The position numbers and the translations under genes were made by a program. From Climacteris rufus (taxonomy: Eukaryota; Chordata; Aves; Passeriformes; Climacteridae): 64,000 nt of DNA. The stretch is from assembly GCA_013398175.1 (NCBI GenBank), contig VZRZ01007319.1, forward strand, positions 744,001-808,000. The letters are read 5' to 3'. The notes below the pieces were generated by a model, which was not told where the DNA came from, ran no database searches, and worked only from the letters and a program-made list of their open reading frames with translations. Positions 59,001 through 64,000 of this stretch are shown one piece after another (position 1 is the stretch's first letter; each line of letters begins with the position of its first letter).

Positions 59001-62000
59001 TCCTCTGGCAGTTAGTTGGAATGTATAGTTGTAACCATTGACACTTGGTTTAAATTCGTGCTGTCTACTATTATAAGTAACTTTCATGGAACCAGGATAC
59101 AGCTTTATCAGTAAGATCTCTCCTTTTTCTTTTTTTTAAACTAGGCTTTATGTCTGGGAAAGCACCCTCCTGTTCATCTGCACAGCCTGTTACAAGCACA
59201 GTGGTCTATACAAGGCCTGCAATAAGTAGTTTTTCTGCAGGTAAAGACACCTCTAAACAAGCATCCTCGTTTTGGCAGTCTGACACCTATGACCCCTGTC
59301 TACAGAACAAAACCACAGATGGCAAATGTGTAACCTGTGAAGCTGCTAAAGTGTCAACCGCTGAGAGTACGAAACAGACGATCAGTGTCAGTCAGTGTGT
59401 CTCCTCCAAGACAGCAGTCCCTGCAGCAGGGACACTGGGCTTTGAAGACAAGTTTAAACTGGCACCCAGCATGTGGGATTGTGATACCTGTCTGGTCCAG
59501 AACAAACCTGAAGCTACAAAATGTATAGCATGTGAGACACCAAAGCCTGGAACAGGAGTGATGCCTGCTCTGACTATGCCGATGGTCACAGACAACCCGG
59601 TGACAGTGACATCCACCTCCACCAGCACTGGCACAACGGCCACTCTGGGGTTTGGAGACAAATTTAAACAGCCAAAAGGCTCTTGGGACTGCTCAGTGTG
59701 CCTTGTATCAAATAAGGCAGAAGACAGCAAATGTATAGCTTGTCAGTCTGAGAAAGCAGGTTTGTTCTTTTCTTCTCTGTTGTTTCAATCTCAGTCTATG
59801 TGCATTTTTTACAGAATAAAATGTGTTGCATATAAAAAATAATTCCAGCAGCATGGCTGTATGCCAGATAGGATGGATTAGTGGCTCTCTGCAGGAATGG
59901 TTGCAGGCAGTTTGTAGGTCTCAGCCCAGACTCCAGCCTGTCACATGAGTTGAACTTGATTGTGAAATGTATTAGTGCAGAACTGAACTAAAGCAAATAC
60001 ACCCTGCTTTACAGCTAGTGAGGAAAGATGACTAAAATGGATGTCTTAATTAACTTAAAACCAACTGATTAATTTTCATTGGATAAAAATGTGAACTCCA
60101 TGCAAAGAGCTAAAAATTACTGGAGTTGTTGGAGTTTTCATCTTTCAAAAAGTAAGTAGAAACAGTATTTGCACAATATGGCTTAAAATGTCTCCAGTTA
60201 GCATCCAGTCAGTGTGTAGTGGAGCAGAGGTATGAAGCCAGATTCCAAGGCAGTGTTGTCTTTAGCTAGTTGTCTTAGGCTAAAAGACCCCATATGTTCA
60301 GCTATGCCTGTGAAGGCTGTGGTAGCTTTTCAGAACATGGGTAACCTTGTTTGGGAAGGTCAGAGTCGTTACAGATCTTGGGGAGGTCAGCACCTTCTTC
60401 AGTTTGGTTCTGGTTGTTTCCTGTTATACGTGACTGTAACTGATTTAGAAAGCATTAATTCTTTTTTAAAGCATAGACAATTATTTTAGTGTTGACTTGT
60501 ATTGGCTGTTAACATTTTTTAATGTCAAAAACATCTTTGCAAATATATCCTGGGGAAAGAAAATAGATGTGAAATGGATTAGATTGTGCTTTTATAATGA
60601 TGATGAACAGTAAGAGTGCAATTTCTTCAGATAAGATAATGCATTTTAGGGGAAGCTTGTTCTCATGAACTGCCAGCCTCAGAGTGGTCAGCTGTCAGAG
60701 TCCGAGACTCTGGCCGTTGCAAACAAGAATTTTGGAAGTGAGGGGTTTGCCATGACCACCATGGCGCAGGGAATTGCACAGTTACATCACCTTGGTCAAG
60801 GGGATGAGTGAAGCAAGTAAGATGGGGGGCTATAAATTTTCTGGGTGTGCTGTGGAAAAGAAGCGCCATTCCTGTCTGGGGAATGTTCCTGCTTTGAATC
60901 TGAGAAATTATCTTGTGTACTCTTGAGTACCACCCTCACTGGTTCACTGTAGGTAAACATTATGATTATGTGACGCTTTTGTGCCTTCCAGATGCCTGCT
61001 TCACTCCTCACACTTGTGGAGCTGAAGTTTGCTGTTGGGGTGCAGCATCAAGGGACATATCTTATTTTACCGGGGGAAAAAGTCAGAAGGCAAGCGTTGG
61101 CTTTTGGGCCTCAGCAGCAGGTTTCTGCTGCTGTTGAGGACAGTGTAGTTTGTGTAGTGAACACATTCAGAAGCTTTGAGTTCCTCTCCTTTTTTTCTTG
61201 TCTCTATGTGGTCTTGAATGTGTCTTGTCTTTGTGACTTGCTGATGAATCATTCTGGTAAATTCCCAGCCTTGCATCACTTGACGGTGATGCGAACTTTG
61301 ACTACCGGTAACTTGTGTCACCAGACGTTCTTTGTAGTTTTAGTTCAATACAGGACCTGTAATTTACATCTGATGTAGGCTGTGTTGCTGTATTTTATGA
61401 ACTGCAGTTGCTGTTTAAATGTCACTGGTTCAATTTGCTTAAAATCATATGTAGATTATAAAGAAGCCAGGAGTTTCTATTGTTTACCTTCTCAGACTGT
61501 TTGACTGAAATTAACTGGTAACTGGATGGTTTTTTATTGTTATGTTTGTATGCTTTGCAGTTTACTGATCATTTCTTAAAAAGTTCATGTTCAGTTTATG
61601 ATTTAAGCATAATGACCCCCTTGCTTCTTTCTCAGGGAGTTCAGTGCCTGTGACCAGTAGCAGTGTTTCTGCATTTTCTGCTTCTTCTGGAGGTTTTCTG
61701 GATTTAGACAAATTCAAGAAGCCTGAAGGAAGCTGGGAATGTGAGGTCTGCTTGGTCCAAAACAAAGCAGAAGCCACAAAATGCATAGCCTGTGAAAGTG
61801 CAAAGCCAGGCACCAAAGCAGAGCTCAAAGGTAATACTGCATGAGAAGAACAAGGATGTGCATTCTGCCATTTTTAATTTTAACTACAATTATTTTTCCT
61901 TTGAGGTATGGCAAAATTGTCCATTTGTTGTCTAGGAATATTATTTAAATTAGGTAATGTGCCTGTGTTTCCACACCCATTCTCCAGAAAAAGATTGTGT

Positions 62001-64000
62001 TTTTTTAGCGAAAAGCTCGTGTCAGTGACATGGTTGTTCATTTCAGACCTGAGGTGTTTGTTGCTCATTTGGAGTTTAGACTAAAAGCATGATCTTCAAA
62101 GAACTCAGCAGTGTGCTTTGCAAAGCTGGGTGCTGCACAGAAGAGCACCATTGCAAAAAGCTCTGTGTAGAGGGGAAGTGTGAAGTTTTCTTGCTGGTGT
62201 TGGGGGGTATTTTGTTGAACAGTTTTGATTCTGGAAAAGCTCAGGACTAGAATCCCAGCCATGTAGCTGAATCCTGTACATTTTACATCATATATTGCAA
62301 ACTTGACATTATTCCTTATTTCTGCAGGTTTTGGTACTGCTGCTGTGTCTACAAATGCTGCAATGCCATCATTTACATTCGGTGTCCCATCATCGTCCTC
62401 TGAATCTTCTCAAACATTAGGTAGCACAGGAAATTTTAAATTTGGAGAACAAAGTAGCTTTAAGTTTGGCATTGCATCTGAATCTGCATCGTCCAACACT
62501 GTGACTGGAGGATTTAAGTTTCCTACTGGTTCAGGGAACTTCAAATTTGGAGTTTCTTCCTCGGACTCTAAATCAGAAGACAGTAAAAAAGAAAGTAAAA
62601 GTAACAGTTTTACCTTTGGACTTCCATCTACAAGCAGTCAGGCTCCTTCAACATTTCAGTTTGGAACAACGAGCCTGGGACAGCAGGAAAGGAAAGAGGA
62701 ACCAGTTTTGGGAGGTTTTGGTTTTGCTGCAAGTTCTGCTTCTTCCATAGCTACTAGTGAGAATAAAACTGGAGTCGGTGGCTTCACTTTTGGAACTGTG
62801 GCAGAAAAGGATGTAGCATCACCTGCTTTGCCATTTAAGAAACCAGATGAGAAAAAGGATGAAACTGTTTCGACAAAGGGAGGCTTCTCTTTTGGCACTG
62901 TGGAGCCTGCACCTGCCTCACAGTTTGTTTTGGGAAGGGCAGAAGAGAAACAGGACTCTGTCACTTCTGCCGGTCCGTTAGTATTTGGAAAGAAAGCTGA
63001 CAATGAAGAGTTAAAGCCACAACCTATCTTTTCATCTGGGACAGCTGAGCACACCAAAGAGGAGAGCACAGCAAAACCTGTATTCAATTTTAGTTTTGGT
63101 AAACCATCGGAAAAGGAAAGCGAGCAGGCAAAGCCACCTTTTGCATTTGGGGCACAAACCAGTACTTGCGGTAATCAGAACTTCTTTTGCTTTCACTTTT
63201 CTGCTCTTGTCTATCAAATAATACCTCTGAGGCTGTACTGGGCAAAATCTGTGGGATTTGTATACCACCTGCAGCCTGTCTTCCATTCTGCCTGTTGATG
63301 TGTACACAATATGTGGCAATTTCTTCAGAGGTTTCAGTGACTTCTAACACTATGTTTAGACAAAAAAATTGCCACACCTTAAGGAACCTTTATCACTGCT
63401 TGTATATGCACAGAAGTTGTATTGTCTCAGTAACAGCAGCTCAGCTGGTGATAAAATCTATAATATGGTACAGTCCAGAGGCCTCATACTAGTGTGGTTT
63501 TTTATAGTGAAAGGGAAGGAGATAGGGAATATCTTATTTCCATCTACTTGCAGCCGTGCTGCAGTTTCTCTACTGCTACAAAGGTCCAAAAATCACTTCA
63601 CAGATACTGCAGTTTTGTTTTCCTCAAATTTGTTGAAAGTCTGCAGTGGAGGATGAAAGTTCTTCATGATCACTGTGTGAAAAATTCTTGCTTGTTACAT
63701 TCCATTTGTGTGACTTAGTAGTAACTGTGTTCCTTCCTTTCAGATCAAGGAGCATCTTTCAGCTTCTTGAGCTCTAGTTCCTCCAGCACAGCTGTACCCA
63801 CCACTTCAGCCAACAGCAGCAGTGTGTTTGGCAGCACCCTCTCTTCCTCAAACCCTCAGCCAGTTCCCACTCCCTTTGTGTTTGGACAACCCAGCAACAC
63901 TGTGAGCAGCTCTGGTTTTGGCAATCCTGCAGAATCTGCAACATCTCAGTCATTTGGTTTCTCTCAAGAAAACAAACCAGCAACCACATCTTCCAGCACT
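22979..64000 (+). CDS. NUP153: Nucleoporin NUP153, 19 coding exons, 5' end in gap and 3' end beyond window
   Basis: NUP153 is an FG nucleoporin of the nuclear basket. It anchors the basket to the lamina and pore, binds Ran through RanBP2-type zinc fingers, and docks transport receptors through FG repeats. About 1,235 codons are visible in nineteen phase-consistent exons. In order they encode: a basic N-terminus (KIRNRRHH), the pore-targeting stretch [16 protein letters not shown], a serine-rich region ([20 protein letters not shown]), [13 protein letters not shown], four zinc-finger units (59,273-59,338; 59,474-59,533; 59,684-59,743; 61,734-61,793), and FG repeats of the FxFG type from 62,328 onward. 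From memory the human protein has 1,475 residues, so roughly the last 240-250 remain outside. The first zinc finger lacks a canonical cysteine. Intron 1 is about 16 kb, and intron 8 contains a 4.3-kb CR1. Confidence 0.98.
23668..23734. repeat. Poly(T) tract with NNN
   Basis: About 65 nearly uninterrupted T bases with three N at 23,714-23,716, in NUP153 intron 1. It is probably a length-uncertain homopolymer in the assembly. Confidence 0.95.
23888..23922. repeat. Poly(A)-rich tract
   Basis: About 33 bases of A interrupted by single G, 150 bases after the poly(T) tract and complementary to it. Confidence 0.95.
23923..28139 (+). other. NUP153 intron 1, first part, nothing recognised
   Basis: AT-rich intronic DNA with a short CA run near 26,455-26,465. 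No coding exon of NUP153 is expected between exons 1 and 2, and none was seen. Confidence 0.55.
28140..29070 (+). mobile_element. Old CR1 LINE fragment in NUP153 intron 1
   Basis: Diverged CR1 on the plus strand. The order of CR1 coding remnants is preserved: a stretch around the reverse-transcriptase palm (GGACTTTAGCAATGCTTGCAG), then a segment corresponding to [16 protein letters not shown] coding near 28,575-28,610, then the region around CTGCATCTGGAATGTTGTGT, ending near GGAAGAACTGCCTGGAGAGG. Many indels. Edges are approximate. Confidence 0.78.
29455..29905 (+). mobile_element. CR1 3' fragment in NUP153 intron 1
   Basis: Plus-strand CR1 with GGGCTGCTCAGCCTGGAGAA, GGTTGCCCGGAGAGGTTGTC and the end signal GACCTCTAAAGGTCCCTTCC followed by a degraded octamer tail. 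It is a separate insertion from the older fragment to its left. Confidence 0.9.
29906..33917 (+). other. NUP153 intron 1, middle part, nothing recognised
   Basis: About 4 kb of AT-rich DNA without recognised repeat, exon or RNA gene. Confidence 0.5.
33918..34857 (+). mobile_element. CR1 LINE fragment with reverse-transcriptase remnant
   Basis: Plus-strand CR1 starting in the reverse-transcriptase domain. Translation gives [20 protein letters not shown] then [11 protein letters not shown], the RT palm with an intact FADD motif, but the frame is broken before and after. The 3' part is internally deleted: the usual segment between GGACAGTGGAGCAGG and the tail is missing. It ends with GTTGGACTTGATGGTCTTAA and the octamer tail GATTCTGTGACTCTATGA. 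Confidence 0.92.
34858..35312. repeat. Degenerate tandem array of about 21-bp units
   Basis: About 21 imperfect units of 15-26 bp, most near 21, with rough consensus GGCTTTGGACCCTNNAAATGA. Clear copies include GGCTTTGCACCTTCCAAATCA, GACTTGGGACCTTCAAAATGA and CGCTTTGGGCCCTTCAGATGA. Because 21 is seven codons, open frames on both strands show a seven-residue rhythm; I regard that as a by-product, not a gene. CR1 3' tails lie at both ends. Confidence 0.85.
35313..35386 (+). mobile_element. Second CR1-like 3' tail, after the 21-bp array
   Basis: Reads GTTGGACACAGTGATCTAAG, then AGGTCTTTTCCAACCTTAGC and a decayed octamer GATTCCATGATG. This is the CR1 3' terminal signature without CR1 body sequence in front of it. 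Confidence 0.72.
35387..38980 (+). other. NUP153 intron 1, last part, nothing recognised
   Basis: AT-rich intron up to exon 2. No exon or transposon was recognised. Confidence 0.5.
38981..39197 (+). CDS. NUP153: NUP153 coding exon 2
   Basis: Reads [20 protein letters not shown] then [16 protein letters not shown], through [14 protein letters not shown]. The [16 protein letters not shown] stretch is nearly identical to human. The acceptor is TTTCAAG and the donor GTATGT. Confidence 0.97.
39299..39411. repeat. A/C-rich low-complexity tract
   Basis: An interrupted A-run passing into CCAA and CCCCAA motifs, in NUP153 intron 2. The open frame through it is not coding. Confidence 0.85.
39412..41451 (+). 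other. NUP153 intron 2, rest
   Basis: About 2 kb of AT-rich intron with no recognised element. Confidence 0.5.
41452..41700 (+). CDS. NUP153: NUP153 coding exon 3
   Basis: Reads [20 protein letters not shown] then [20 protein letters not shown], ending [24 protein letters not shown]. The acceptor is CTGTGCAG and the donor GTAATT. Phases match exons 2 and 4. Confidence 0.96.
41701..42973 (+). other. NUP153 intron 3, nothing recognised
   Basis: About 1.3 kb, AT-rich. The protein is contiguous across it compared with human. Confidence 0.55.
42974..43113 (+). CDS. NUP153: NUP153 coding exon 4
   Basis: Reads [20 protein letters not shown] then [20 protein letters not shown] and AFGSPSP. The acceptor is TCGGCAG and the donor GTAAGT. 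Confidence 0.97.
43196..43324 (+). CDS. NUP153: NUP153 coding exon 5
   Basis: Reads [20 protein letters not shown] then [20 protein letters not shown] and AYQ. The DSPFYPGKT and GGAAAA motifs are shared with human. The exon is 129 nt, phase 0 at both ends. Confidence 0.97.
43325..45092 (+). other. NUP153 intron 5, nothing recognised
   Basis: About 1.8 kb of AT-rich intron without recognised repeats or extra exon. Confidence 0.55.
45093..45209 (+). CDS. NUP153: NUP153 coding exon 6
   Basis: Reads [20 protein letters not shown] then [19 protein letters not shown]. Strongly conserved with human. 117 nt, phase 0 at both ends, acceptor TTTTTCAG, donor GTAAAT. Confidence 0.97.
45330..45374 (+). 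CDS. NUP153: NUP153 coding exon 7
   Basis: A 45-nt exon reading [15 protein letters not shown] between CTCAACAG and GTAAGT. It matches the DAKRIPS stretch of human NUP153. Confidence 0.95.
45473..45526 (+). CDS. NUP153: NUP153 coding exon 8
   Basis: A 54-nt exon reading [18 protein letters not shown] between CCCATTAG and GTAAGA. It corresponds to the PLDRSGIDITDF stretch of human NUP153. Confidence 0.92.
46256..46425 (+). repeat. Duplicated 85-bp unit in the CR1 5' region
   Basis: GTGGGGAGGGGTTTGCTCGG at 46,256 recurs as GTGGGAAGGGGTTTGCTCAG at 46,341, each followed by a GCTTCC-CAGGTRTGTTTAAAA segment. The period is 85 bases. Tandem 5' units serve as promoters in many LINEs; that role here is inferred. 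Confidence 0.85.
46552..47240 (+). pseudogene. CR1 ORF1 remnant
   Basis: Translation gives [20 protein letters not shown] then [16 protein letters not shown], a CxxC-type segment ([20 protein letters not shown]) and a short coiled-coil-like stretch. The frame shifts near 46,900 and continues in a second frame to about 47,240. It probably encoded the CR1 nucleic-acid-binding ORF1 protein. Confidence 0.75.
47690..48394 (+). pseudogene. CR1 ORF2 endonuclease-region remnant
   Basis: The longest piece (47,783-48,394) includes [20 protein letters not shown] then [23 protein letters not shown] and [18 protein letters not shown] and SDH are hallmark motifs of the apurinic-like endonuclease of LINEs. 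The N-terminal part is in other frames upstream. Confidence 0.88.
48822..50163 (+). pseudogene. CR1 ORF2 reverse-transcriptase remnant
   Basis: Pieces in different frames give [80 protein letters not shown] and [10 protein letters not shown], the ordered RT motifs of CR1. The frame changes near 49,260-49,350, and the catalytic FADD is FADN at 49,637-49,648. Confidence 0.9.
51179..51325 (+). CDS. NUP153: NUP153 coding exon 9
   Basis: Reads [20 protein letters not shown] then [20 protein letters not shown] and HQRVDTEHQ. It parallels human VDSQYPPVQRLMTPK and VYFKPSLTPSGEFRK. 147 nt, phase 0, acceptor TTTCAAAG, donor GTAAGT. Confidence 0.96.
51326..52047 (+). other. NUP153 intron 9, nothing recognised
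   Basis: About 0.7 kb of AT-rich intron. Confidence 0.55.
52048..52100 (+). CDS. NUP153: NUP153 coding exon 10
   Basis: A 53-nt exon reading [17 protein letters not shown] and ending two bases into a serine codon completed by exon 11. The acceptor is TTTTTCAG and the donor GTATGA. The sequence is poorly conserved with human, but phases and position fit. Confidence 0.85.
52101..54548 (+). other. NUP153 intron 10
   Basis: About 2.4 kb. It holds a (GTT)n run at 53,734-53,755 followed by a G/T-rich stretch. No extra exon or transposon was recognised. Confidence 0.55.
53734..53755. repeat. (GTT)n microsatellite
   Basis: About seven TTG/GTT units in NUP153 intron 10. Confidence 0.9.
54549..54687 (+). 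CDS. NUP153: NUP153 coding exon 11
   Basis: Reads [20 protein letters not shown] then [20 protein letters not shown] and GQKQQL. It corresponds to ANGLSSGVGG and KMRRERTRFVASKP of human. The acceptor is GTGCCAG and the donor GTAAGA. Confidence 0.95.
54688..56198 (+). other. NUP153 intron 11, nothing recognised
   Basis: About 1.5 kb of AT-rich intron. A CR1-tail-like sliver near 55,840-55,870 is too short to call. Confidence 0.5.
56199..56336 (+). CDS. NUP153: NUP153 coding exon 12
   Basis: Reads [20 protein letters not shown] then [20 protein letters not shown] and KAVMNK. The TFNFS motif aligns with human LPTFNFSSPE. 138 nt, phase 0. Confidence 0.96.
56704..56796 (+). CDS. NUP153: NUP153 coding exon 13
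   Basis: Reads [20 protein letters not shown] then [11 protein letters not shown]. [16 protein letters not shown] is shared with human. 93 nt, phase 0. Confidence 0.97.
57030..57117 (+). CDS. NUP153: NUP153 coding exon 14 (alternative start 57,027)
   Basis: Reads [20 protein letters not shown] then TPVTSLLSP. The acceptor is a tandem TAGCAG, so the exon can start at 57,030 or three bases earlier at 57,027, adding one glutamine. Donor GTAACA, ending phase 1. Confidence 0.95.
57408..57527 (+). CDS. NUP153: NUP153 coding exon 15
   Basis: Reads [20 protein letters not shown] then [29 protein letters not shown] is identical to human. The acceptor is TCTAAAG and the donor GTGAGA. Confidence 0.97.
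57528..59144 (+). other. NUP153 intron 15, containing a candidate microexon
   Basis: About 1.6 kb. Apart from the candidate 36-nt exon at 57,944-57,979, nothing was recognised. Confidence 0.55.
57944..57979 (+). CDS. NUP153: Candidate alternative in-frame microexon of NUP153
   Basis: A 36-nt segment with a pyrimidine-rich acceptor (CACCTTTGCCATCTCCAG) and a usable donor (AAAG/GTATTT). Its phases (1 in, 1 out) match the intron exactly. Joined to exon 15 it reads [12 protein letters not shown] without a stop and then continues in frame into exon 16. It lies between LKSP and GFMSG, where the human protein as I remember it has no insert. No transcript evidence is available. Confidence 0.4.
59145..59759 (+). 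CDS. NUP153: NUP153 coding exon 16, three RanBP2-type zinc-finger units
   Basis: A 615-nt exon. It begins [16 protein letters not shown] and includes [15 protein letters not shown], as in human. Unit 1 (59,273-59,338) reads [20 protein letters not shown] then TC and deviates from W-x-C-x2-C-x3-N-x6-C-x2-C. Unit 2 (59,474-59,533; [20 protein letters not shown]) and unit 3 (59,684-59,743; [20 protein letters not shown]) are canonical. Units 2 and 3 are each preceded by an LGFxDKFK motif. The donor AG/GTTTGT is weak; reading through it would add about 27 residues before a stop. Confidence 0.97.
59760..61635 (+). other. NUP153 intron 16, nothing recognised
   Basis: About 1.9 kb of intron. No further zinc-finger exon was seen. 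Confidence 0.55.
61636..61830 (+). CDS. NUP153: NUP153 coding exon 17, fourth zinc finger
   Basis: Reads [20 protein letters not shown], then [20 protein letters not shown] and [20 protein letters not shown]. The finger at 61,734-61,793 has all four cysteines. The acceptor is TTCTCAG and the donor GTAATA. Confidence 0.98.
61831..62327 (+). other. NUP153 intron 17, nothing recognised
   Basis: About 0.5 kb of intron without recognised elements. Confidence 0.55.
62328..63170 (+). CDS. NUP153: NUP153 coding exon 18, FG-repeat domain
   Basis: An 843-nt exon rich in FxFG and related repeats: FTFG, FKFG (several), FQFG, FTFG, FSFG, FAFG, in Ser/Thr/Lys-rich spacers. It parallels the start of the human FG domain ([40 protein letters not shown]). 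One repeat that is FSFG in human as I remember it reads FSSG here (63,028-63,039). The exon ends ..TSTC with donor GTAATC. Confidence 0.98.
63171..63743 (+). other. NUP153 intron 18, nothing recognised
   Basis: About 0.6 kb of intron. The open frame of exon 18 continues about 43 codons into it before a stop. Confidence 0.55.
63744..64000 (+). CDS. NUP153: NUP153 coding exon 19 (partial, runs off window)
   Basis: Reads [20 protein letters not shown], then [35 protein letters not shown] and [20 protein letters not shown]. It is Ser/Thr-rich with FG dipeptides, matching human after TADQGA. It is open to the last base, so the exon continues beyond 64,000. Confidence 0.96.

Overview
The window is vertebrate nuclear DNA and almost certainly avian. 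It has long AT-rich introns with GT-AG splice sites, two GC-rich CpG-island promoters each interrupted by an assembly gap, and many CR1-type LINE fragments ending in the ATTCTRTG-like tail. CR1 is the only interspersed repeat family I recognise. Three protein-coding genes can be built exon by exon with consistent splice phases.

Region 1 (about 1-7,833, minus strand) is most of PAK1IP1, a WD40-repeat ribosome-biogenesis factor. Nine coding exons are visible; its start codon lies in the gap at 7,833-7,988, and its lysine-rich last exon lies off the left edge. Region 2 (about 7,204-8,660) is a CpG island that looks like a shared head-to-head promoter. Region 3 (about 8,885-17,440, plus strand) is a complete 263-codon paralogue of TRNAU1AP (SECp43). 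It keeps RRM2, the tyrosine-rich stretch and the conserved C-terminus, but RRM1 is replaced by a short lysine/arginine-rich segment. Region 4 (17,440-21,840) is intergenic with no gene I can support. Region 5 (about 21,840-23,530) is the NUP153 CpG-island promoter with a gap over the start codon. Region 6 (22,979-64,000 and beyond) is NUP153 on the plus strand: nineteen coding exons carry the N-terminal region, four RanBP2-type zinc-finger units and the beginning of the FG-repeat domain; the 3' end is off the right edge.

The 16-kb first intron of NUP153 holds several CR1 fragments and a degenerate array of about 21-bp units bounded by CR1 3' tails. Intron 8 holds a near-full-length but broken CR1 (about 46,240-50,520) with a duplicated 5' promoter-like unit, ORF1, endonuclease and reverse-transcriptase remnants.

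The three genes have no obvious shared pathway, although all act in or at the nucleus (60S ribosome maturation, selenocysteine-tRNA biology, nuclear pore). I found no clearly undescribed biological system. The best leads are the RRM1-less SECp43 paralogue, a candidate in-frame 36-nt NUP153 microexon at 57,944-57,979, a NUP153 first zinc finger that has lost a canonical cysteine, and the 21-bp array. Comparisons with human proteins are from memory, not from a search.
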